DNA from: Salinisphaeraceae bacterium UBA4764
GTDB taxonomy: Bacteria > Pseudomonadota > Gammaproteobacteria > Nevskiales > Salinisphaeraceae
NCBI GenBank assembly: GCA_002403445.1
Contig: DHHU01000032.1
Location: forward strand, 18,885 to 35,661
Length of the DNA: 16,777 nt
Reading direction: 5' to 3'
The position numbers and the translations under genes were made by a program. The notes below the pieces were generated by a model, which was not told the DNA's origin, did not search any database, and was given only the letters and a program-made list of their open reading frames with translations. Shown here one piece after another: positions 1-8,508 of the stretch (within the stretch, counting starts at the first letter, position 1; each line of letters starts with the position of its first letter).

Positions 1-213
1 GCCGTAGTCCCGGAGTACCTGCAGGGGGCTGCAAGTGTTGCGGCATTGGCCAAAGCGCTGGGCGACTTGCTCGACGACCCGAGCCGTGCCGAGGAACAGC
101 GCCGAATGTTTGCCACAATTCGTGAAAAGCTGGGCGGCGAAACCGATCAGCGCGCTGCCGAAGCCGTGGCTGAATTGGTTGAGGCACACCAATCAAACCG
201 ACCGCTGCCGTGA
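1..213 (+). CDS. lpxB: Lipid-A-disaccharide synthase, C-terminal end (partial)
   Basis: The window opens inside a reading frame of 70 codons ending in TGA at 211-213. LpxB is the GT19-family glycosyltransferase that joins UDP-2,3-diacylglucosamine and lipid X to make the lipid A disaccharide at the inner membrane. The visible tail begins VVPEYLQG, matching the VPE-LQ segment near the LpxB C-terminus. It continues into an alanine-rich helical stretch with LLDDP and a final ERAAEAV-like element (here QRAAEAVAELV), as in the family. Identity is strengthened by the next gene being rnhB, the usual neighbour. The active-site part lies outside the window, so nothing can be said of its integrity. The stop overlaps the rnhB GTG start (GTGA, 210-213), which suggests translational coupling. 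Confidence 0.85.
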   Translation, partial: AVVPEYLQGAASVAALAKALGDLLDDPSRAEEQRRMFATIREKLGGETDQRAAEAVAELVEAHQSNRPLP

Positions 214-833
214 GTGCAGGCTCTAGAGAACGTCGCGTGGTCTGCCCGATGATCGCGGGCGTTGACGAGGCCGGACGCGGCGCCTTGGCTGGGCCCGTCA
301 CGGCAGCGGCCGCTATGCTCGACGGTCGATGTCCGGAAGCGGGGTTAAACGACTCGAAACAACTGTCCCCCGCGCAGCGTGTGCGGGTCGAGGCACAGAT
401 TAAAGAAAGCGCGGTGGCCTGGGCGCTGGGCTGGGCCACGGTGGCCGAGATCAACACCCACAACATCTTGCACGCGTCGCTGTTGGCGATGCGGCGTGCG
501 GTTGCTGCGCTCGAGCCGGCACCGAGCGCGGTATGGATCGACGGGAACCAGGCCCCTCAAGATATTGGCGTGTGTCGAACCGTGGTGGGCGGTGATCAAT
601 TGCAGCCGGTGATCAGTGCGGCCTCCATACTGGCTAAAGTGGCGCGTGACCGCTGGATGCTAGAGCTCGACGAGCGCCATCCCGGCTATGATCTGGCAGC
701 GAGTAAGGGTTATGGTACGTTAGCTCATCGACGTGCGCTGGCCGACTTCGGACCTAGCGCGGCGCACCGTGCGCATTTCGCGCCGGTCGCCCGGTGCCGA
801 GCGCCACGACAGAGCGGCTTTGTCGATTTCTGA
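210..833 (+). CDS. rnhB: Ribonuclease HII
   Basis: RNase HII cleaves the RNA strand of RNA/DNA hybrids and nicks 5' of single ribonucleotides embedded in DNA, starting ribonucleotide excision repair in the cytoplasm. The 207-residue product has the signature GVDEAGRG (17-24), NDSKQLS (47-53), IDGN (110-113), GGD (127-129) and SAASILAKVARD (136-147). The four metal-binding carboxylates expected from the E. coli enzyme (D16, E17, D108, D126) correspond to D19, E20, D111 and D129, so it should be active. The GTG start at 210 overlaps the lpxB stop. An in-frame ATG at 249 would begin only five residues before the catalytic DE and remove the usual N-terminal strand, so GTG is preferred. No clear Shine-Dalgarno sequence precedes either start, fitting coupling to lpxB. 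Confidence 0.95.
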   Translation: MSAGSRERRVVCPMIAGVDEAGRGALAGPVTAAAAMLDGRCPEAGLNDSKQLSPAQRVRVEAQIKESAVAWALGWATVAEINTHNILHASLLAMRRAVAALEPAPSAVWIDGNQAPQDIGVCRTVVGGDQLQPVISAASILAKVARDRWMLELDERHPGYDLAASKGYGTLAHRRALADFGPSAAHRAHFAPVARCRAPRQSGFVDF

Positions 834-882
834 AAAGCGGGGATCGCTTGACGTTTCTACCTCCGGCAACGACGAGCGCATA

Positions 883-898
883 GCTGCGGAGTCGCAGC
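883..898 (+). other. Hairpin in the dnaE leader
   Basis: GCTGCG (883-888) and CGCAGC (893-898) are perfect inverted 6-base arms around a GAGT loop. The flanking CATA (879-882) and TATG (908-911) could extend the stem across a bulge. It lies in the 102-base rnhB-dnaE gap, about 25 bases before the dnaE start. No T-run follows, so it is not a standard intrinsic terminator. A role in dnaE translation or in mRNA processing is possible but unsupported. Confidence 0.35.
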
Positions 899-935
899 GA
901 CAGGCGCTATGGACATTCAGTTGTAAACTTTGACG

Positions 936-3900
936 ATGATCAATTTCGTTCACCTTCGCGTCCATACCGAATACTCGCTTGTCGACGGTATTGTCCGCGT
1001 GGGCGATCTGATAGACGCGGCGCAAAACGCCGGTACGCCGGCCATTGGCATGACCGACCGTGCCAACGTCTTTGGGCTGGTCAAGTTTTACAATGCTGCC
1101 CTTGCAGCTGGCGTCAAGCCGATTATCGGATGCGATCTATGGATACGCGACCGCGAAAGCGATCCGGCCAACCGATTGACGGTGATTGTCCAGAATCAGA
1201 CCGGCTACAAAAATCTGTGTCAGCTTTTGACCTGGGCTTATCTCTATGGTCAGGCCGATGGGCTGGCCTGTTGTCGCCGTGAGTGGCTAGCCGAGGCCAA
1301 TGAAGGATTATTGGCAATCTCGGGCGGCATGGCCGGTGACGTGGGCCAGGCTCTGATCGCCGGGAAGCCGGACGTGGCCCGCGCCCACGCCGTGTTCTGG
1401 CAACAGACATTTGGCGATCGTTATTACTTTGAGGTAACACGTTGCGAACGGCGGGGCGAGGCCGCGTGGCTGGCTGCCACGGTTGATCTGGGCTTTGATC
1501 TGAACGTCCCGCTGGTCGCTACCAACGACGTGCGTTTCCCGACCGCCGACGATTTTGATGCTCACGAAGCGCGCGTGTGCATCAATCGAGGGGATATATT
1601 AGCTGACCCTCATCGTCGACGCGATTACACCCGCGCGCAGTATTTAAAATCTCCGGCCGAGATGGTCGAGTTGTTCGCTGATCTGCCAGAGGCTTTGGCG
1701 AACAGCGTTGAAATTGCCCGCCGGGCCACACTTGAACTCGATCTGGACCGCGATTACTTGCCGGCATTTGACGTGCCGGCCGGGCACGATGCCGCCAGTT
1801 TCTTGCGTGCAGAGGCCGAGGCCGGATTAACGACGCGGCTGGCTGCGTTATATCCCGACGACAGTACGCGTGAGCAACAGACGCGGACTTACCGCGAGCG
1901 ACTCGAGCACGAACTTGGCGTGATCGACTCAATGGGCTTCCCTGGCTATTTTCTGATTGTCGCGGATTTCATCCGCTGGGCTCGTGACGCCGGTGTGCCA
2001 GTGGGGCCGGGACGCGGCTCAGGTGCCGGCTCATTGGTGGCCTACGCGCTCGGCATCACCGATATCGATCCGCTGGCGTTCGACCTGTTGTTCGAGCGCT
2101 TTCTGAATCCCGAGCGCGTGTCGATGCCGGATTTCGACGTGGATTTCTGCATGGATGGCCGCGATCGAGTGATCGAATACGTGGCCGAACGCTACGGCAC
2201 CGACCGTGTCAGCCAGATCATCACTTACGGCACCATGGCCGCGCGCGCGGTTGTGCGTGACGTGGGCCGTGTACTCGGCCATCCGTTCGGTCGTATCGAC
2301 CGCCTAGCCAAGCAGATTCCGTTCGCAGTAGATATGACGCTGGCGCGCGCGTTGAGCGAATCTGAAGAACTGGCCCAGACCCGGCAAAACGATGAGGAAA
2401 TGGCTTATCTGTTGGATCTAGCCCAGTCGCTCGAAGGCTTGTCCCGCAACCCCGGGAAGCACGCCGGCGGAGTGGTGATCGCGCCCACGCCGCTGACCGA
2501 TTTCAGCCCACTCTACTGTGAGCCTGACGGCAGTGCTCGAGTCACTCAATTCGACAAGGATGATGTCGAAGCCATTGGCTTGGTCAAGTTCGATTTTCTC
2601 GGGCTCCGAACCTTGACAATCATTGATCAAGCCGAGCGCTCGATCAACGCCCGGGGCGCTTACGACAATGGACAAAAGCTAGATGTCCGAAGCTTGTCAT
2701 ATCGCGATCAAGCGACCCTGGACAATCTCAAGACCGGTGAAACTGCGGCGGTCTTCCAACTTGAATCGGCCGGGATGCGGCGTCTGATCAAGCGGCTCAA
2801 GCCCGATGCTTTCGAAGACATCGTGGCGCTTGTGGCACTGTATCGGCCCGGCCCGCTGGAATCGGGCATGGTCGAGGATTTCATCGATCGCAAGCACGGC
2901 CGCACCGAAGTGGTCTATCCGCATCCGTGGCTGGCCGACATTCTGGCCCCGACCTATGGCGTGATTCTCTACCAAGAGCAGGTCATGCAGATTGCCCAGG
3001 TTCTGGCCGGCTATTCACTCGGCAATGCTGATTTGTTACGGCGGGCGATGGGCAAGAAGAAACCCGCCGAGATGGCCAAGCAACGTGACGGCTTCCTTGC
3101 CGGTGCTGCACAAAACGGGGTCGACGCCGATACGGCGGCTTACATCTTTGATTTGGTCGAGAAATTCGCCGGCTATGGCTTCAATAAGTCACACTCAGCA
3201 GCCTATGCGCTGGTGTCGTATCAAACGGCTTGGCTTAAGACCCATTTCCCGGCTGACTTTATGGCGGCGACTTTGTCGGCCGACATGGACAACACCGATA
3301 AGATCGTGGGCCTGATCGACGAATGCAGGCGGCTGGCGATTACGGTGGCAGCGCCCAACGTCAACGACAGCGCGTACTCGTTTCGAGTGGTCGATGCCGC
3401 AACGATCCGATACGGGCTGGGCGCGATCAAGGGCCTTGGCCGAGGTGCGATCGAGGCGATCACCCTGGAACGCGATAACAGCGGTGTGTTTTCCAGTTTG
3501 TATGATCTGTGCCGTCGTATCGATACCGGTAAGGCAAACAAGCGGGCCCTGGAGAGCTTGATCCGTGCCGGCGCGCTTGACGATCTGGGACCCAATCGCG
3601 CCAGCTTGATGCATGGGTTGGCTGAAGCCCTGGCGGCCGCTGACCAGGATCAGAGTGCAGCTGCCGCTGGTCAGGATGATCTGTTTGGCTTGGGGGACGT
3701 GGTCACTGCTAAAGCCCCGAGTCTGTCGGCAGTCGTCGACTGGCCGTCGGATGAGCGCTTGCGCGCCGAGCGCGACACGCTGGGGTTGTATTTGTCCGGT
3801 CATCCCATCAGGGCCTACGAGTCGGAACTGGCGCAATTGACTCACGGCTCGATTGCCGATCAGGTCGCGGCCATGCCCCGCCCTAATGAAGAAGGGGGAC

Positions 3901-4430
3901 AACGCGAGACCAACAGCCGACGCGGTGCCATAGTGGCCGGGCTTGTTATCGAGGTCCGGCGCATGAACAAGGGCCGGCGCGTCATCATATCCTTGGATGA
4001 CGGTAGCGGCCGTATCGAATGCCCGTTGTTTGAGGACAAGGCCGCGGCCTACGGCGATAAACTGACCACTGACAAACTGGTGGTTATCGAGGGGACACTG
4101 CAATACGACGCGTTTTCAGACGCTTTTCGGCTCAACCCGAACCGCATCATGGATCTGGCGGAGGCGCGCTCAGCCTACGCTTCGCGTGTGCTACTTGATG
4201 TCACTGCGGATGCCGCTCCGGATGTTGAAGCGCTGGCCGACTGCGTGGATCGTTACAACTCCCGTTTCGGTTGTGAAATCGTACTCCGCTACGCTAACGC
4301 CGAGGCGGAGGCCGTACTGACTTTTGAAGATCGGCGCGTCGAAGTTTGCGGTGGGTTCATTGAAGAACTCAACCAACTTATCAGTGCGGATTCTGTCCAA
4401 GTACGTTATCGTCGTGCTTTAGACGCTTGA
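936..4430 (+). CDS. dnaE: DNA polymerase III alpha subunit
   Basis: This is the catalytic subunit of the replicative C-family DNA polymerase, working with epsilon, theta, the beta clamp and the clamp loader. The product has 1164 residues (E. coli 1160). It starts with the PHP domain (HLRVHTEYSLVDG, 6-18). The palm carries PDFDVDF at 398-404, giving catalytic D401 and D403, the same numbers as in E. coli. The third aspartate is D553 in VKFDFLGLR. The fingers contain ALYRPGPLESGM and GYGFNKSHSAAYALV. A beta-clamp-binding peptide QDDLF is at 913-917, followed by an OB fold from about residue 997 and the tau-binding C-terminal domain. The ATG at 936 fits the E. coli numbering; a TTG two codons upstream (930) is the alternative. 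No strong Shine-Dalgarno site is seen. The polymerase appears complete; no frameshift is seen. Confidence 0.98.
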   Translation: MINFVHLRVHTEYSLVDGIVRVGDLIDAAQNAGTPAIGMTDRANVFGLVKFYNAALAAGVKPIIGCDLWIRDRESDPANRLTVIVQNQTGYKNLCQLLTWAYLYGQADGLACCRREWLAEANEGLLAISGGMAGDVGQALIAGKPDVARAHAVFWQQTFGDRYYFEVTRCERRGEAAWLAATVDLGFDLNVPLVATNDVRFPTADDFDAHEARVCINRGDILADPHRRRDYTRAQYLKSPAEMVELFADLPEALANSVEIARRATLELDLDRDYLPAFDVPAGHDAASFLRAEAEAGLTTRLAALYPDDSTREQQTRTYRERLEHELGVIDSMGFPGYFLIVADFIRWARDAGVPVGPGRGSGAGSLVAYALGITDIDPLAFDLLFERFLNPERVSMPDFDVDFCMDGRDRVIEYVAERYGTDRVSQIITYGTMAARAVVRDVGRVLGHPFGRIDRLAKQIPFAVDMTLARALSESEELAQTRQNDEEMAYLLDLAQSLEGLSRNPGKHAGGVVIAPTPLTDFSPLYCEPDGSARVTQFDKDDVEAIGLVKFDFLGLRTLTIIDQAERSINARGAYDNGQKLDVRSLSYRDQATLDNLKTGETAAVFQLESAGMRRLIKRLKPDAFEDIVALVALYRPGPLESGMVEDFIDRKHGRTEVVYPHPWLADILAPTYGVILYQEQVMQIAQVLAGYSLGNADLLRRAMGKKKPAEMAKQRDGFLAGAAQNGVDADTAAYIFDLVEKFAGYGFNKSHSAAYALVSYQTAWLKTHFPADFMAATLSADMDNTDKIVGLIDECRRLAITVAAPNVNDSAYSFRVVDAATIRYGLGAIKGLGRGAIEAITLERDNSGVFSSLYDLCRRIDTGKANKRALESLIRAGALDDLGPNRASLMHGLAEALAAADQDQSAAAAGQDDLFGLGDVVTAKAPSLSAVVDWPSDERLRAERDTLGLYLSGHPIRAYESELAQLTHGSIADQVAAMPRPNEEGGQRETNSRRGAIVAGLVIEVRRMNKGRRVIISLDDGSGRIECPLFEDKAAAYGDKLTTDKLVVIEGTLQYDAFSDAFRLNPNRIMDLAEARSAYASRVLLDVTADAAPDVEALADCVDRYNSRFGCEIVLRYANAEAEAVLTFEDRRVEVCGGFIEELNQLISADSVQVRYRRALDA

Positions 4431-4524
4431 TATTGCTGATCGCTTGGCCAATCACTGCTCCGGCCATGATCGCTACGGGCGTCTGCAATGCAACACAATC
4501 CGGTAGGTAACCGACCACGGTCCC

Positions 4525-5496
4525 ATGGCGCAGATCAACCTTGAAACGCTCGATTTCGAGCAACCGATCAGTGAACTTCAGCAAAAGATCGATGAACTGC
4601 GCAACGTCGCTGACGACAGCGAAGTTAACCTCAGTGAAGAAATCAAGCGCCTGGAAGATAAACGAGAACATCTGACCGAGCAGATCTTTGCCAAGCTTAC
4701 GCCGTGGCAAGTTGCGCAACTCGCACGCCATCCGCTGCGACCCAACCTGTCCGATTATATCGACGGATTTCTGACCGATTTCGTCGAACTCCACGGCGAT
4801 CGACATTTCGCCGACGATCAGGCCATTATCGCGGGAACTGCACGCTTGAAGGGCCGGCCGGTTATGATTATCGGGCATCAGAAGGGTCGTGACACCAAGG
4901 AAAAGATCGCCCGCAATTTCGGCATGCCGCGGCCCGAAGGTTATCGTAAGGCACTGCGTATCGCCAAGCTAGCGGAGCGTTTTGGTCTGCCGATTCTCAC
5001 GTTCATCGACACACCAGGTGCTTATCCCGGCATCGGGGCCGAACAGCGCAACCAGTCTGAGGCTATTGCCCGAAACCTGTACGAGTTCGCGCGCCTGCGG
5101 GTCCCGATTATTAGCACCATTATCGGCGAGGGCGGCTCAGGCGGAGCACTGGCCATTGGTGTCGGCGATGCGCTTTGTATGTTGCAATACAGTATTTATT
5201 CGGTCATCTCGCCTGAGGGCTGTGCCTCGATCCTCTGGAAATCCGCCGATTACGTGCAACAGGCGGCGGGGGCTATGAAGGTAAGCGCTGCCGAGCTGGA
5301 TGAGCTGGGTCTGGTTGATGAAGTCATCGCGGAACCGGCCGGGGGCGCGCATCGCGACACGTCCAGTCATGTGCTCCATGTGGGGGAGCGGCTAGAGGCC
5401 CATCTTGAGTCGCTGTGTGCACTGCAGCCGGATGAACTTTTGGCTACGCGTGATGCGCGCTGGCGTGCCTTCGGCGCCTATAAAACCGACGAATGA
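4525..5496 (+). CDS. accA: Acetyl-CoA carboxylase carboxyltransferase subunit alpha
   Basis: AccA forms the alpha2beta2 carboxyltransferase with AccD and moves the carboxyl group from biotin on AccB to acetyl-CoA, giving malonyl-CoA, the first committed step of fatty acid synthesis. The product has 323 residues (E. coli 319). The N-terminus (about 10-65) is a charged helical, probably coiled-coil segment. The crotonase-like core follows: DFVELHGDRHFADD, GHQKGRD, NFGMPRPEGYRKALR, FIDTPGAYPG and the glycine-rich GEGGSGGA at 201-208, which forms part of the active-site oxyanion region. YSVISPEGCASILWK near the end is also family-typical. accD is not in the window, as usual for this cluster. The 94-base gap before accA holds no clear promoter; it carries two copies of TGATCGCT (4437-4444, 4467-4474). 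Confidence 0.97.
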   Translation: MAQINLETLDFEQPISELQQKIDELRNVADDSEVNLSEEIKRLEDKREHLTEQIFAKLTPWQVAQLARHPLRPNLSDYIDGFLTDFVELHGDRHFADDQAIIAGTARLKGRPVMIIGHQKGRDTKEKIARNFGMPRPEGYRKALRIAKLAERFGLPILTFIDTPGAYPGIGAEQRNQSEAIARNLYEFARLRVPIISTIIGEGGSGGALAIGVGDALCMLQYSIYSVISPEGCASILWKSADYVQQAAGAMKVSAAELDELGLVDEVIAEPAGGAHRDTSSHVLHVGERLEAHLESLCALQPDELLATRDARWRAFGAYKTDE

Positions 5497-5505
5497 CATC
5501 AACGA

Positions 5506-6819
5506 GTGACCGCGCTCGATACTGCATTTCAACAGCTGGGGGACAATGCCCGGCTGGCAATTGCCTATAGCGGTGGTCTGGATTCGACTGTTCTGCTGCA
5601 TGTCGCGGCTGCAAACGTGCCGGGTGATCGATTGCGTGCAGTGCACATTCGACACGACTTCAGCGAGCACGCCGACGAGTGGGCCGCTCACTGCGCTCGG
5701 ACATGTCGTGGGCTGGGTATTGGTCTTCGAATTCTTCCGGTAGTGACGGCGGGTGATCGCGCTGATGGCCCGGAATCTGCCGGACGACGTGCTCGTTACC
5801 GGGCAATGGCTGACGAACTCAAGCAGGACGAATGGGCGGCAACCGCGCATCACGCACGTGATCAGGCCGAGACTCTGTTGTTACAAGCCCTTCGAGGCGC
5901 CGGTGTGGCGGGTTTGGCCGGTATGCCACGCGTGACACCGCTGGGTTCCGGCTGGCTTTGGCGGCCGTGGCGAACGCTCGAGCGGCGCGTTATTGCTCAT
6001 TATGCTCAGGCCCACCATCTGCACTGGATCGACGACCCCAGCAATAGCGATGAGTCGTTGGCACGGGGGCGATTGCGCACCGCAGTCTGGCCTGTTTTGA
6101 CCGATGCATTTCCTGCTGCAGAGCGTACCCTTGCCCGAAGCGCGAGTCACGTTGCCAGTGCGGCTGAGGCGGTGGCAGCGCTTGCGAGCTATGATTTGCA
6201 ATCCGCCCTTGTCGACGCCGAGCGGCTGTCCATCGTTCGCATGCAAAACCTCACGCCCGCGCGGCGGGCCGAGGTTTTGCGGCGCTGGCTGGCCGAAAGC
6301 AGTCTGGATCCGCCGAGCTCGGCACACGTCGAAGAGTTCGAGCGACTCATTCATGCCCGCGCCCATTCAGGGCCACGACTGGTTTTTGCCCAAACCGAGT
6401 TGCGGGTGTATGCGGATGCCGTGTACGCCATGCGTCCTCTGGAAGCCCCCCCCACAGGTACGATTTACTGGTCCGGTTCTCACTCTCTTGGCTTGCCCAA
6501 AGATGCGGGTGAGTTGGTCTGGCACGGGGACAGGCCTGTGCCAAGCTTGAACGTGACATTTGGCGGTGGCGGCAAGCGTATGGTGCGGAGCGACGGCACA
6601 ACTAAGCGCCTCAGCGCCTGGTTCCAGGAAAAAGGCTGGCCGCCGTGGATTCGGCAACGTGCACCGTTGGTGTATCTCGGCCGGGAACTGGTCGCGGTGG
6701 CCGACGCCTGGCAACACCCCGAATTCGAGCATTGGTTCGGGGAAAATGGTTGCCTCGAGTGGCGCCACGCCCTGGTTGGTGATCCACGTTACATTGCCGA
6801 TCAGCCTCCGATCGACTAG
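5506..6819 (+). CDS. tilS: tRNA(Ile)-lysidine synthetase
   Basis: TilS uses ATP and lysine to convert C34 of the CAU-anticodon tRNA-Ile to lysidine, so that the tRNA reads AUA and is charged with isoleucine; it is normally essential. The product has 437 residues (E. coli 432). The N-type ATP pyrophosphatase P-loop SGGLDST is at 22-28. The conserved ATAHHARDQAET (112-123) follows, then LLLQALRGAGVAGLAGMP. The middle matches the substrate-binding domain. KRLSAWFQEKGWPPWIRQRAPL near the C-terminus is the TilS_C domain. The usual HHGLS-like element reads RHDFS here, a mild divergence. The start is the GTG at 5506, nine bases after the accA stop; no in-frame ATG fits. A run of eight C (6446-6453) lies inside the gene with the frame intact. 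Confidence 0.95.
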   Translation: MTALDTAFQQLGDNARLAIAYSGGLDSTVLLHVAAANVPGDRLRAVHIRHDFSEHADEWAAHCARTCRGLGIGLRILPVVTAGDRADGPESAGRRARYRAMADELKQDEWAATAHHARDQAETLLLQALRGAGVAGLAGMPRVTPLGSGWLWRPWRTLERRVIAHYAQAHHLHWIDDPSNSDESLARGRLRTAVWPVLTDAFPAAERTLARSASHVASAAEAVAALASYDLQSALVDAERLSIVRMQNLTPARRAEVLRRWLAESSLDPPSSAHVEEFERLIHARAHSGPRLVFAQTELRVYADAVYAMRPLEAPPTGTIYWSGSHSLGLPKDAGELVWHGDRPVPSLNVTFGGGGKRMVRSDGTTKRLSAWFQEKGWPPWIRQRAPLVYLGRELVAVADAWQHPEFEHWFGENGCLEWRHALVGDPRYIADQPPID

Positions 6820-6855
6820 AATTTAGATGTTTTGCATCGCGGTGAGCGAGCGCGC

Positions 6856-8508
6856 ATGTCTGAGCCGGCGAGTGGCACCCGTTATATTTTCGTCACCGGC
6901 GGCGTGGTGTCGTCGTTGGGCAAAGGAATTACCGCAGCCTCGCTCGGCGCCCTGCTCGAGGCTCGTGGCTTTTCAATATCGGTCATCAAGCTCGACCCCT
7001 ATCTGAACGTCGACGCTGGCACCATGAGCCCGTTTCAGCACGGCGAGGTTTATGTTACCCGGGACGGCGCCGAAACCGATCTGGATCTGGGCCATTACGA
7101 ACGCTTTCTGAGCACCCGCACCTCGGGTCTGTCGAACTTCACGACCGGCCAGATTTATAACAATGTCATCACCAAGGAACGTCGCGGTGATTATCTCGGA
7201 GGTACCGTGCAGGTGATTCCGCACGTTACCGATGAGATCAAGAACGCGATTTTGGCCGGTGGTGAAGGCGCCGATATATGTCTGGTCGAAATCGGCGGTA
7301 CTGTGGGCGACATCGAATCGTTGCCATTTCTGGAGGCGATCCGTCAATTCTCGGTGGAACTCGGTCCACGGCGCGGACTGTTCATGCATCTGACGCTTGT
7401 CCCGTTCATAGCGTCGGCCGGCGAGATGAAGACCAAACCCACTCAGCATTCGGTCAAAGAACTGCGTTCTATCGGTATTCAGCCGGACATCCTCGTGTGT
7501 CGAGTCGACCGGGTACTGCCGGAATCCGAGCGCCGTAAGATCGCGCTGTTCACTAACGTGTATGAGCGCTCGGTGATCGCGGCCGTTGATGTCGACGACA
7601 TCTACAAGATGCCGGGTTTGTTGCAGCGCCAAGGCATCGATGATCTGGTGATCGAACATTTTGACCTCGGCGCTGATGTCCCACCCGCTGATTTGTCGCA
7701 ATGGTCGGCTTTGATTGAAGCACGTTCCATGCAGGACGCGAGTGTTCGCGTGGCCATGGTGGGCAAATACGTCGATCTAGCCGATGCTTACAAGTCAGTC
7801 AACGAAGCGCTTGGCCACGCCGGATTGCAAACCGGTACGCATGTCGAGATCGTGTATCTCGATTCAACCAGCGTGGAACGCAACCCTGATGCCAGCCTGG
7901 CCGAAATCGACGCGATATTGGTGCCCGGTGGATTCGGTGAACGCGGCGTGGAGGGCAAAATCGCCGCCGTGTGTTATGCCCGCGAACATCGGATCCCTTA
8001 CTTCGGTATTTGTCTCGGGATGCAGGTCGCGGCCATCGAATATGCACGCAACTGTGCCGGCCTGCCTGGGGCTCACAGCACGGAATTCGTTACTGATGCA
8101 GCGGATCCGGTCATTGCCCTGGTTACCGAATGGCGCGACATCGACGGTGATGTGCAGACGCGAACGGCGGCCAGCAATCTAGGCGCTACTATGCGGCTTG
8201 GTGGACAACTCTGTAGGCTTGTTGAGGGTTCATGGGTCGCCGAATGTTATGGGTCGACCGAGATCGTCGAGCGGCATCGGCACCGGTTCGAGTTCAATAA
8301 CCACTATCGACAACGCCTAGCTGACGCCGGCTTGATGTTCTCTGGTTTTTCGGCGGAAGATGATCTGGTGGAAGTGATCGAATTGACTGATCATCCCTGG
8401 TTTATCGGTTGTCAGTTTCATCCCGAATTCACCTCCACGCCGCACGTTGGCCACCCGCTGTTCAACAGTTTTATCGCCGCGGCGCGTAGTCAAAAGACCG
8501 AAAAATGA
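6856..8508 (+). CDS. pyrG: CTP synthase (glutamine-hydrolysing)
   Basis: PyrG aminates UTP to CTP with ATP and glutamine-derived ammonia, the last step of pyrimidine synthesis; CTP also feeds KDO activation and phospholipid synthesis. The product has 550 residues (E. coli 545). The N-terminal amidoligase domain has the P-loop FVTGGVVSSLGKG (12-24, lysine 23), KLDPYLNVDAGTMSP, GAETDLDLGHYERF and EIGGTVGDIES. The C-terminal class I glutamine amidotransferase domain has VPGGFGERG, the nucleophile C386 in GICLGMQ, and H522/E524 in CQFHPEFTSTP, completing the triad. The ATG at 6856 has GGTGAG nine bases upstream (6841-6846) and matches the E. coli N-terminus; the in-frame TTG at 6832 is unlikely. 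It overlaps kdsA by ATGA. Confidence 0.98.
   Translation: MSEPASGTRYIFVTGGVVSSLGKGITAASLGALLEARGFSISVIKLDPYLNVDAGTMSPFQHGEVYVTRDGAETDLDLGHYERFLSTRTSGLSNFTTGQIYNNVITKERRGDYLGGTVQVIPHVTDEIKNAILAGGEGADICLVEIGGTVGDIESLPFLEAIRQFSVELGPRRGLFMHLTLVPFIASAGEMKTKPTQHSVKELRSIGIQPDILVCRVDRVLPESERRKIALFTNVYERSVIAAVDVDDIYKMPGLLQRQGIDDLVIEHFDLGADVPPADLSQWSALIEARSMQDASVRVAMVGKYVDLADAYKSVNEALGHAGLQTGTHVEIVYLDSTSVERNPDASLAEIDAILVPGGFGERGVEGKIAAVCYAREHRIPYFGICLGMQVAAIEYARNCAGLPGAHSTEFVTDAADPVIALVTEWRDIDGDVQTRTAASNLGATMRLGGQLCRLVEGSWVAECYGSTEIVERHRHRFEFNNHYRQRLADAGLMFSGFSAEDDLVEVIELTDHPWFIGCQFHPEFTSTPHVGHPLFNSFIAAARSQKTEK

Noticed and set aside
848..853. TTGACG as a -35 element for dnaE
   Set aside because: No acceptable -10 hexamer is found 16-18 bases downstream.
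3195..4103. Long open frame on the - strand inside dnaE
   Set aside because: It lies fully antisense to a well-conserved dnaE, its translation shows no recognisable motif, and long antisense frames are expected opposite GC-rich coding sequence.
6973..7701. Long open frame on the - strand inside pyrG
   Set aside because: It is a shadow of the conserved synthetase domain; no start signal or family motif is seen.
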